A stretch of DNA of 64,000 bases from Kingdonia uniflora (lineage: Eukaryota > Streptophyta > Magnoliopsida > Ranunculales > Circaeasteraceae): assembly GCA_014058105.1 (NCBI GenBank), contig JACGCM010001245.1, positions 1,550,001 to 1,614,000 of the forward strand. Direction: 5' to 3'. Both the position numbers and the translations under genes were made by a program. The notes beneath the pieces were generated by a model. It did not search any database and was not told the origin of the DNA. It was given only the letters and a program-made list of their open reading frames with translations. Below, piece by piece: positions 25,493 to 36,320 of the stretch; the first letter of the stretch is position 1, and every line of letters starts with the position of its first letter.

Positions 25493-26383
25493 ATCCCTTT
25501 TTTATTTTTTTATTTTTTTTGGAATCTTGAGTTGTTAGAGGAGTAAACCAATTATCTTTATTGCAATGCACTATAAGAGGTGCAATGCACGCCAATACGA
25601 TTGTACCGGCTTTCCAAATGCGATGCGCGCACTTGCGCTGAACCAGGCACAACCTCAGTCAATACAAATTAGGGGCCCCTAAAATTTTTATAAGAAACAA
25701 ATGAGTCATAATGTTTGATTATACTTTTAAACACATCTATACTACTAAAGGAAAAACCTTAGAATGAGAAAACATCTCGGCCGTTGATCAGATTCCCCCA
25801 CACAAGTTTAAGAGTCATCAAAAGCTATATGCATAACCTCAATATGAGGATTTAATATTGGTTATTAGATTTTTTTTTGACCAAAAAGACTATTTTTTGC
25901 CTGTCAAACTTACCCCTTGTCAAATACAAACTTCTAGTCTAAAATAGCTTTACAAATTTGTCGTATTTCAATTGTTAGAGGGTAGTATTTCATTCCCATT
26001 ATTACCTCTCTAAAATGAAAAGTTAAACCTAAAACTCAAAGGGTATTAGTATATTTTTGTATCCATCTTTAATCTAAATCTCATCTTCCTTAAAATCCTA
26101 ATTCAAAATTTGACCTCCTCATCTTGCCCAAACATCTCTTCTCAATGTTAGATTTTTGATTATATATGTTTTCAGCTTCTCAATTGCTGATTTTACTGTG
26201 TATTTCAATCTAATTTAGATTAGGGTTAGTGTTTTGTGGTTTTAGGATGATTGGAAGTATTGTGGTGGTGATTGCTGATATTGGAGATAAAATTTTGGGT
26301 GTTAGTGTTATACTAACACAAGTGGCCAAAACAAACAAAACTGAAAATAGTTTTAAAATAAATTCATGATTTTATTCACTATG
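25493..26383. other. Unassigned DNA between Gypsy-2 and Copia-1
   Basis: Starts with a T-rich run (25499-25521). No coding frame. Near 25736 the sequence CTATACTACTAAAGG resembles the 5' end of plant Helitrons, but I could not find a matching CTRR end with hairpin, so no element is called. Confidence 0.35.
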
Positions 26384-27061
26384 TGTCAGGCTTTATCTCT
26401 AAAAACTGAAAGCTAACATTTGCGGGTTCAAACCTTTGACCTTTTGGTTGGGTAGTTTATTTTTTGTTCTTCGAACATAGTCCCATACTGCTTAGAAAGT
26501 TGGAATGTGAAGATATATATATCCCCTCACTTAATCATTGGTTATAGAGTTGAGTAAATGGGAAGCATGCGAGTGTATGTGTGTGTAGTGGGCTTTTATT
26601 CCAATACACTTGCACACACACCCTTGGGTGGCCAGGTGGGCCATGCCGGCTTGGGCCTAGGAACTTGGGTAATTGGCTCTTCCTGGCTCTGGGGCCCATG
26701 GGCCTCCTATTTTTTTATTGAAAAATTCTTTGGAATTAGGCGTGGGATTTTTATTTAATCAAACTTTTACTAGCCGTTTTAAATCTATCTGTTGAGTTTT
26801 GACTCAGACTTTTGAGATCCATTTTTTGCTGCGATTTACTACGTCCCATTAGCCGTTGTGCAGAATAATATTGTTTGTTGGGCAGTGCGAAGAAATGTCT
26901 TAAAGAAAGAGACATTGTCCGTATCTCAGTTTTTTACTTATTACAATTTTTGTTCTTATTCCAGTGCTGCTGCAACCTCTCTCTTTAGTTAAATTACAGT
27001 ATATCTTTTTGGCTTCTTACGTATTACTAAAAACGAGGTAAATCAGTTTATTATTCCAACA
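26384..27061 (+). repeat. Copia-1 5' LTR
   Basis: Starts TGTCAGGCTTTATC and ends TTATTCCAACA. It matches the 3' LTR except for the insertion in the latter. It contains a CT-rich leader-like part (26970-26990). The sequence after it does not look like the usual tRNA-Met primer site, so the PBS is not called. Confidence 0.8.
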
Positions 27062-27086
27062 ATTTTAAGACGTACGCTACTCTGTT

Positions 27087-27866
27087 ATGGAGGACTATAA
27101 AAATCAGACTTCTATTTTCACCGACCAAAATAAATCGTTCAAGTTTGAAGGTTTGCATTTTAAACGGTAGAAGCATAAGACATTCTTTTACCTTACCACC
27201 AAGAAGGTTGCTTCTGTTACTGCAACCTCAGAACCTATATTTGAGCCACCCTTTACTGTTGAAAATGATCTAGCAATCGAAAAATGGACTAAGCAGGATT
27301 TCCGTTGTAAGAATTATATCCTGAATGCCTTGGCTGATGATCTATATGATAATTATGTTGTAATAGAATCAGCCAAAGACATTTGGGATGTAATTTAAAA
27401 GAAATATGACACCGAGGAGGTTGGGTCGAAGAAGTATATGGTTAGTCGTTACATTAAATTTCAGATGGTTGATGACAAATATGTAATTACCTAGTCTCAC
27501 GATTTACAGAAGATAACTCATGAGATAATGTCAGAGGGCATCCCGCTCGATAAGCAATTCCAGATGGTTGTCCTCATAGACAAGCTCCCACCTGGATGGA
27601 AAGAATTTAAGAATACCCTCAGGCACAAAATCAAAGGAGTTTTCTATGGAAAGTTTGATAGTCCAGCTAAGGATTGAAGAAGAGGCACATAAATAAAATA
27701 TCAAGAAAGAAATTTTGATTATCTCAAACAATAAGAATAAGGGAAAGGTTGTTCTCAAGCCGAATAAGAAAACCATGAAACAGAACCAGAATCATAAACT
27801 TGACCAGTTTAAGAATTGCCAGAATCATAATAGGAACCAAGGTGGACCCTCTTCTCAGGTAGTTCC
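27087..27866 (+). pseudogene. gag: Copia-1 gag, left part
   Basis: Copia-type gag (UBN2-like). It starts MEDYKNQTSIFTDQ at 27087 and contains the region KFEGLHFKR to KIKGVFYGK. Stops occur near 27168, 27397, 27493 and 27676. A Lys/Asn/Gln-rich linker at 27715-27866 leads to the break made by Gypsy-3. The missing end, with the zinc knuckle, lies at 43351 onward. Confidence 0.8.
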
Positions 27867-28597
27867 TGTAGTGGCTTATTCTGCGTCTCTGATTCATACT
27901 TTATCTTCGACCAAGATATAAACTTTTGACCTCATTAACAGAGCACGAGGCACATTTATAGCGTAATCAAAATTAAGACAACAACATCAGGAAATAGTTA
28001 TAGCATGACTTTCTCAACCAACACCACTCGCCCATGATACTTCTCGTACTCTTGGTTGAGAGCCGTCTTGTAATAGCTTATTCCGCATATCGGACTCATA
28101 CTTCGTCCTCGACCTCATCAACATATTCAGTATCCCTAAGTTCTAGTCATCACTTGTGACCTCTACATCAACAGTTCAAGTTAAGTAAATATACAGTCAT
28201 CCACGAAGTTGTTACGAAGCAACAAAGATTAGAACGTTACACAATCAGGTCAAAGAATATCTAACATATATTTTATAACGTCCATCATTAAGAATCTTAA
28301 TGGTCGTCAAGCGGTCATACTAAAACACCAATAAATAGGGCCAAAGAATTCTAGATGAAGGACGGAGGAATCCTCACTCTAGCATTGCATATATTCAGAA
28401 TACTCGTTATAATAAGCCAGCAATCTCAATAATATCGCTATCTCTTTCTCAAATTCCTGAAGAGAGGTTGTGGTTTTTAACTTATCTAAAGGTTTTTTAT
28501 GCTAAATTAACTTGTTAGCTATCACTTACCATTCTTGAGCGTTTTAAACACATTTAGTGTAAAGGCTAAGTTTGAATCCCGAATTTAGGCTATTACA
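27867..28597 (+). repeat. Gypsy-3 5' LTR
   Basis: Begins TGTAGTGGCTTATTCTGC and ends GGCTATTACA. A second start-like sequence, TGTAATAGCTTATTCCGC, lies about 185 bases inside (near 28071), so the 5' end of the LTR is internally duplicated. An AATAAATAGG TATA-like box lies near 28331. Confidence 0.88.
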
Positions 28598-28617
28598 TTT
28601 GGCGCCATCTGTGGGAA
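28598..28617 (+). promoter_or_regulatory. Gypsy-3 primer-binding site
   Basis: Reads TTTGGCGCCATCTGTGGGAA next to the LTR. It differs from the apparent family consensus by one G-to-A change in a CpG. Confidence 0.75.
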
Positions 28618-28670
28618 CCAAAGCTCTCATTCTTATTGTCTCAGAAAATAGCTAAATATTTCTGAACGAG

Positions 28671-30300
28671 ATGACACCTCCATATTAGAATACGCCAATT
28701 ATTCTAGGAGGCGCAATCACCGAACTGGCGGAGTTACGGACCAATCTCAACTCTAAAACTGAAAGGAAAGCTGCTATGGAGTAATAACTAGCCAGCGTCC
28801 AAGACGCGTTAAAGGTTCTTCAAAGTCAACAAGTCACGACCCATAAGAACAAAGGCGTGGTGCCGACTACTTTGTGGGTTTCCATTCTCGAGAGGATATA
28901 ACCTCACGTGGACAATCTGGAGGTAAAGTTCATTCTAAGCATAAACAACATGGGGATGACCTCATTTTTCTATAGGAGGTCCACCAAGAAGTTGATGGCA
29001 GTCTTACTGGAATCAGATAAGAAGAACCACCATGAGGAAGAGTTCAATTTTCTGCCTTGGGGTGAATCAGTGAAAGAAGTGGCGACCACATCCCTCGTGA
29101 AGGACAAATCTAATGGCCTACCATCACAGATCGTCAATACGTAACTCAAAAATATGTTGAAAAGCGCATCAAAGAATTGCCCGATGCTCAAATTCAGACC
29201 ACTAAAAGAATCCACAACATATTACAGAAGATCCCGCTCGCACAGAAGCTACTGAATGGCAAAGTCCCCACCAAGTTCCATACTCCGAAGATTTGAAAAT
29301 ACAAAGGGAATGATCCAGTGGACACGTTCAAGAGTTCTAGGACACTTTAGGCTTATATTTAACATCTAATCACATTTTATACTGGCTCTTTCCTACCAGC
29401 TTATCAAGTGAATCCCTACGATGATTCCACAGGCTGCCTAAAGGGTCTATTGCAACTTTTGAATAATTATGAGAACTCTTCGTCAAAAATTACTCGCACA
29501 ACAAAGACAAAGAAGAAAATCTATATTCTCTTTTTAGCCTTAAGCAAATGCCAGAAGAAAAGCTTGAGACATTCACTAAGAAGTTCCTGGAGTTAGCTCG
29601 AAAGGTAAATCGGCTGGATTAGAAGATTACTATTTCAACTTTTATCAATGCTTTACTCGTCGATGGAAGGGCGAAGGAGTACCTCGTCTGAAACAAACCT
29701 GCAACTTTGAAGGACGTGATCGAAAAAGTCAACGAATATATCGATTTCGAAAGAATGGTGTCCGACAGGCAAAAAACTCAAAAATTAACATTGGCAGCTA
29801 GAGATTAATCTACAGACCAAGATTTCAACCGTGTTGCTGATCAGGGAGGAGACAGAATGCAAACAAAATCTAATGATGATTGACCTCAGAAAGGTAGTAA
29901 TATGCCAAAACCCAGTTTTCCCAAAATGAATATAACCATAGCTAGCATTTATCATATACTTCAGATGGATAAGCTTTTTCACAATGCACATTATCTCCAA
30001 CCCATTGAGAACAAACCATATTACATTCACCACAAAGTCCGACATCATGAGACGAATCACTGCTTCGCTTTATAACGACTGATAAAGTATATTTTTGCGG
30101 ATGGAAGAATGCATGAATACATTGTGGATGTTGAGAGTTACAAGAACGGGAGTTACAGACTTCCTACAGAAGCCGTGCAGGTTGAAGAACCGGAAGGGGA
30201 GAAGCATTTATTCCATATATCCCTCAACCACTTCATTGAGACTCAGACTATCAACTAATCGAACAGAAGCAAAAGGCGATGTGTCGGCCAATGTCACGAC
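28671..30300 (+). pseudogene. gag: Gypsy-3 gag remnant
   Basis: Starts MTPP at 28671 and shows ITELAELRTNLNS, the same N-terminal motif as the other two elements. A gag domain is traceable at 29160-29830 through several frames. The zinc-knuckle-like segment (YYIHHKVRHHETNHCFAL) follows at about 30018-30072 and runs into HEYIVDVESYKNGSY. Stops and frame changes occur throughout, for example at 29296 and 29350. Confidence 0.75.
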
Positions 30301-33300
30301 TTGTCCATGAATAATAAAGAAGCTCATTTACTTCTCGTATCTAGCTCCAAATGTATAGGGATTTCTTTCGATGACTGTGATGTTCGTCATGTCAACTTTC
30401 CTCACCATGATGCATTGGTAATCATGTTGAAAATGAGAAATAATGTACTACACACAATGATGATAAATATTGATAGTAGTATTGAATAACTGTTTCAAAG
30501 CATGATTGACCAGATGGGACTAGCTAATAAGGTACAACCCTGTAATATTGAAATCTGTAAATTTAATGGCTCCAGAGATGAACGTGTAAGATATATTATA
30601 CTTCTGATTATGGTAAGACCAACAACAGTTGATGTTATATTTTATGTTATCAATGCAAAATCCCATTATTTGAGGATAATGGGACGTTGCTGGTTACATA
30701 ATATGCGAGCCATTCCATTGGCCTATCATTTGGTGCTGCAATTTGAAAGGAATGACGGCATTTACGAAATCAAAGAAAGTCAAAAGTTAGCTCGAGCATG
30801 TGAAAATTTTGTTACCATCGTACCAGAGCCATCAAAGCCATAGCCCGTATAGTAATTGCAAAAAATAATAGGGAACATTACATAAAAATTTACAGTTAAC
30901 TCTACAGAAAACCAGCAATCAAGTGCAAAAATCACAGAGTACGTTGAAATCAGTGGGGACAAGCGAGGAACATACATTGGCACTCTTCTGCCCACAGCAG
31001 AATGAGATGCTCTTATCCAGTTCCTTAAAGACAACAGTGATGTATTTGCTTAGAAGTTTCATGAAATACTCGGCATTGATCCAAATCTGGCCTGCTATAG
31101 GCTTAATTTGAAAGATAAAGCTGAAGTCGTCAAACAAAAGTAGAGGACTTTAGCATCAAGATTCTGAGAAGAAGTCAACAAAGAGATCGATAAGCTCATT
31201 AAAGTTGATTTTATACGAAAAGCCAATTATCAAGAATGGATCTCGAACATTGTAGCAATACCAAAGAAGAACGACAAGATTAAAGTGTGCGCAAATTTTA
31301 CCGACCTCAAAAAACACACTCTAAAGGATAATTTTCCACTTCCTATCATAAACTATCTGTTCGATTCTACTGCAGAAGACAAACTTTTATCTATGATGGA
31401 TGCCACATCAGGGTACAATCAAATACCTCTTCTACCCGACGATCAAGAGAAAATAACTTTTATTACAGAGCATGGACTGTATTGCTACAAGGTTATATCG
31501 TTCGGTCTCAAGAATGTTGGGGCCATTTATCAAAGGTTAATGACACAGATGTTCAAAGACCATCTTGGCAGAATAATGGAAGTCTACATAGATGATATGT
31601 TGTGTAAAAGTCTCAAAAAGGATAACCATATTTGTGATTTACACACCACTTTCGAAATCATCCATTTCTATAAAATACGACTTAATCCTGACAAATACTA
31701 GTTTAGGCAAATTCTTGGGACATTTGATCAGCCAGCGAGGCATTGAAGCTGATCTAGATCGTATTCGAGCATTATTATCTATGCCTTCTCCAAAAACAAA
31801 TAAAGATGTCCAAAAATTAGCATGCAAGATCGCAGCAATCAACCATTTTGTCTCCAAATCTTCATATTAATGTCTATGGTTATTCGACCTATTGCGTGAA
31901 GAGACAACAAATAAGAAAACTAAAAATGATCCTGAGATCGAATGGACTCCAGAATGTGAAGCAGCATTTCAAGAACTCAAAAGTTATTAGGGCAAGCCAC
32001 CAGTAATGAGCATACCTAAGGAAGGCAAAGAACTCACCACATATCTTGTTGCTACTGACGAATCATTGAGTTCTGTCCTCATTCACCTTCACGAGAAGAT
32101 AGTGAAACCTGTCTACTTTATCAGCAAAACTCTTATTCCAGCAGAATCCCAGTATACCAAGATCGAGAAACTACTGTTAGCTCACATTTACACGTCACAG
32201 AAGTTGAAACAATATTTTCAATCCCACTCAATTCGTGTAATGACAAATTATCCTTTACGCAAAATATTGTCCAAACGAGAGAAATCTAGACAAGTACAAT
32301 AATAGTCAGTAACTCTTGGCGAACATGACATACACTTCGAACCACGACATTCAAAAAAAGGTCAAGCAGTAGCAGATTTTCTTACAGATTTCTCAGTAGA
32401 AGATCCTGACTGGGAAGAAGATAGTACAAAAATTAATGAGGAACAGCTCGAAGAAATATCAGAATGGATAACTCATAAGGGTTGGCGTCTTCTAATTGAT
32501 GGCTCTGCCGGACCTGCGGGATTAGGCATCGGTATCGTACTTATTATTCCTTCAAATAATCAAATTGAGAAAGCAATCAGACTCAACTTCGAAGCTGCAA
32601 ACAATATAACCTAATATGAGGCATTAATTCACGATCTAGACATGGCTCTAGAGATTGGAGTATCTGAATTATTGGTGTACACAGACTCTTTGATCACCAT
32701 AAACCATTATACAGAAAAGTTTTAGAAGAACGGTAAAATGATTGATTACGCAACAGTAGTAACCGACGGAATGCTTAGATTCAAGAGGTCTACCATTGAA
32801 CATTTACCGCGTGGAGAAAATAAACATTCTGATTCCCTTGCCTACCTAGAAAGAGTCCTCGGCACAGAAGCCTGATATCTTTGGATCGATGTACTATCCA
32901 CCCCCAGCTTTAACATCATAACCTCAAATTTTATTAATACTTGGGGCGTTGAAGAGGATGAGGACGATTGGAGATGACCTTTTCTTACATATATCGGATC
33001 TTAAAATAAGTTTGACGGCAAACTTCCTAAAGATCGTACTGTTTTGAAGATGTGTGCTCGATAATGCTAAGCGATACGTCGTGGCCAATAGTCTCATTTA
33101 CAAAATTTTGATCACATGACCGTATCTCGAATATTTATCGAACAACGAGGCTCAAAAAATCTTGCATGAACTTCACGAAGGCACTTACGGTTCCCATGCA
33201 GTAGGACGATCTCTAGCCAATCGAGCTCTTACTCTAGAAGTTTTTTAGCCAAAAATGAAAGCTCAAGCCATTGATCTTGCAAGCAAGTATGATGTCTGCC

Positions 33301-34220
33301 AATGACATGGCCCCCAAATTTGAGCTCCAGCCTTGGAACTCCATTCCAGTAACGTTGTTTGGTCGTTCAGAAGATGGGCCCTCGACCTCGTAAGAGAATT
33401 CCCCACTGTACCAGGCAAAAGAAGGCACCTCCTAATAGCAACAGATTGCTTCACTAAATGGGTAGAAGCAGTTCCTCTGTATTGCACACGAGAAGACGAA
33501 GTCATCAAGTTTATATGGAAAACTATCATCATCCAGTTTAGCTCCCCCCATCTCATCAGAATCGACAATGGGCCCCAATTCATTGGCTTTAGAGTCGCTA
33601 AGTTCCTCAATCAGCACAACATCATCCACTCTCCTTCCAATCTATATTACCCACAAGGAAATGGTTAGGCTAAAATCACTAATCGCACTATCGTGGATGG
33701 AACCAAAAAGCGCTTGATAGAGAAGAAGGCTAATTGGGTCTAAGAATTACCATATGTATTATGGGCATATCGTACAATACCTCAGGTATTGACTAGATAT
33801 ATGTCGTTCCAATTAGCATATGGTACTGAGGCAATAATCTTCACTCAATATCATCACCCATTGCGCGACTATACTATAATAGATGAAGAAAATAAATTCC
33901 AGTTGGCATGTAAAGCGAATTGGATCGAGGAAAGTAAAGACAGAGCAATCATGAACTTGGGAAGATACCACCAGGCTTTAGCCCGATCTAATAACAAATG
34001 AGTTCGTCATAAAGAGTTCGAAATAGAAGATCTCGTCCTCAGAGAAATCCCCAAACATAGAAAAGAAGTCAATAATAGGAAACTGACCAAAAATTGGGAA
34101 GGTCCTTTTGTCATTATTGGTAAAAGTGGCCTTGGTTCTTACGATCTCACTAATGAACGTGGGGAACGAGTGCATAATCCTTGGAACACGAGACGATTGA
34201 AGCTATATCGACGATTATAA
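30301..34220 (+). pseudogene. pol: Gypsy-3 pol (protease, RT, two RNase H domains, integrase)
   Basis: Protease (30301-30840) reads INIDSS where the DTGSS triad should be, so the catalytic Asp is gone. RT (about 31170-31750) keeps YIDD at 31585-31596 and the SFGLKN block. A gypsy-type RNase H (32006-32302, PVYFISKTLIPAE) is followed by an archaeal-like RNase H (about 32490-32760) with LIDGSAGPAG, a Y-EALIHDLDMA region and LVYTDSL. Integrase (about 33160-34220) shows HELHEGTYGSH, ATDCFTKWVEAV and IDNGPQF, and ends with a stop at 34218-34220. Stops at several points, for example 30487, 31141 and 31699, make it inactive. Confidence 0.85.
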
Positions 34221-34500
34221 TCTATCACAGTGTACTTTTCTAATCTATCATCTTGTATGCCGATCTTACATCAATAAAATACTTATGTTTGATCACCATA
34301 CATTTGTGTACTTTCTACTATTTCATACAGTACTCCATCTAACATTTTTTGTTCATCAATCTTACAACAATAAAATACTTGTGTCTGATTGCCCTACATT
34401 ACAGTACTTTTCTAATATATCAAACAAGCACTTCTATATACAGATTACATCTCTAAAGAATATAGATTACCATTGGGTTCACCTCATCCCAATACGCTAT

Positions 34501-34676
34501 AGATTGTTTGTTGCTTCAGCCAAATTGATCCTCTAATAAATTACAGATCGTTTCTTGTATTAGCCTAATTGATCCTTTATTATATTACAGATCGTTTACT
34601 GCGTCAGCCAAATTGATCCTCTGTTACATTACAGATCGTTTGTTCAGCCAAACCGATCATTTATTTTCTTAAACGT
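34501..34676 (+). repeat. Short tandem array after Gypsy-3 pol, 44-bp unit, 4 copies
   Basis: AGAT(C/T)GTTT recurs at 34501, 34545, 34589 and 34633, exactly 44 bases apart, with CAGCCAAATTGATCCT between copies. The 44-bp unit shares its wording (AGATCGTTTGTTGCTTCGGCCAAACC) in part with the 160-bp array of Gypsy-1, so the two arrays have common ancestry but different periods. Confidence 0.88.
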
Positions 34677-34886
34677 TCGGAGCATTAGCCAAACCAACCC
34701 TTTATTGTACGATAGAATGTGGAATCATGCTATAAAACAGATACTTTACTTATACATTACAAATGGTTCATCACAAGGTTAGTACAGATCATTCTGCTTG
34801 TCAACAGACCTACCATATTACACTCTATTCATAATATTTTCATTCGTATAGTACAAGTTATCTCTTATAATAATCATTATGCCTCA

Positions 34887-36114
34887 CTACTCACTCGAGC
34901 TGTCACTTGAACTGTCACCTGAAGGATTCCCAGCATTACGAGAACTCTCCCCATACAGACGAACACGCATAAACTCTGGCATTCTCCCAATAGCAATTTG
35001 TTTTCCTTCCCCAATCATACTCTCTTTAAGAACTCTAATTCTTGACACCGTGGGATCTAGGTACTCCGATCAAACCAACCTCATTTCGTATTGCACACCT
35101 TTGGCAACTAATCTGTCATATACAGTTCTACTTTCTACTTCCAATCTATTAAACTTTGATACAAAGAACGAAATAATTGTTATCATCTCTCCCTCGTATA
35201 CATTACATGCCTACCTTTTTACCTTTTTAGAAAGAATAAGCTCACTAAGTTTACCTTGAGTTTCCTTCAACATAGCTTCCAAACTTTGGCAGCGTTCATC
35301 CACTTTTTGTTTTTCATTCAACGTCACAGCATTCGAGATTCCAACACTATTATAAATTCGTCCATATGACAAACTATAGACATTGATCCCTCCACCTCAG
35401 CCTCATGATAATTTTAATTTTCCTTACTTTCGTCAAGACTTATTTCAGCCTTACAGAGATCTGCATCCAACTTAGTATTCGCATCACGCAATTTTGTGTT
35501 CTCCACTTGATACTCTAAAATATTTAACTCCGGGGATTAAATGGTATGCGCTAGCATATATACCTTATCCCAAGTCTTGTTTATGTTTCGTTCTATTGAC
35601 TACGGGTTTCTTCTACCTTTTTTATCATCATATTAGCAACTGGCCACAATACTTAATATTTTTGAGCACGAGCTTTTGTCTCTATAACAACTACTCGCAT
35701 ATCATTTATCTCCACCTCCAGCATATTTACCTAAAATTGCAAGTCTTTCAATTTATTTTCTTCCTTCCCTAACATCGTCAACAGCTTTGTATTGTGCGTT
35801 CGTGCAGTTATCAATTCTGCCCCTTGTCGTTTAATTTATTCAGAGGTACCCAAAAGCTCTACATCCTTTTTCTTTATAACTTCTTTTAATCCCTCCATCT
35901 TTCTCAACTCCCTGTTTAGTTCAGCCTCTTTATCTTACAATTTCTCGGACAAATGAATTAATGTATTTTGCTCTTTTGATATCTTCACCTTCGTTTTTTC
36001 TTCTAATTCAGTAGCACTCTTTAGTGCCCTCTGGCACGAATTTAGTTCAGCGTTTAATTATTCATTTTGAACACATCACGTGTCACATTGACTCTGAACA
36101 GCTACCAGTTCTAG
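34887..36114 (-). pseudogene. Gypsy-3 antisense coding block B (coiled coil, C-terminal part)
   Basis: Minus strand. It begins after a plausible 3' splice site (TATGACAG at 36122-36115) with LELVAVQSQCDT and continues as a charged coiled coil. The C-terminal SMIGEGKQIAIGRMPEFM is followed by a Ser/Asp tail (SGDSSSDSSSE) and a stop at 34887-34889. The Gypsy-1 block at 7706-6534 has the same layout. Stops break it in several places. Function unknown. Confidence 0.6.
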
Positions 36115-36320
36115 CTGTCATAACATTTTACATTTATAATAATTCGCTTATACAAACAGATTACATATCACAGTTAACAAATTTAATCAAGAACATGATA
36201 TCTGAGTAATATTGATACATCGTTCTATTTATCATCACCGAGAACAGATTTCATTTATCATCAAAAAATACTATACAAAGATCTAACACATAGGCAGGGC
36301 CGGTAAAAAACTGGAATACC

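Noticed and set aside
25730..26383. Possible Helitron starting near 25736
   Set aside because: Only the start resembles a Helitron; no hairpin plus CTRR end was found.
26558..26758. 66-codon plus-strand frame (and a similar 78-codon frame at 47177-47413)
   Set aside because: Both lie at the same place inside the Copia-1 LTRs and are not coding.
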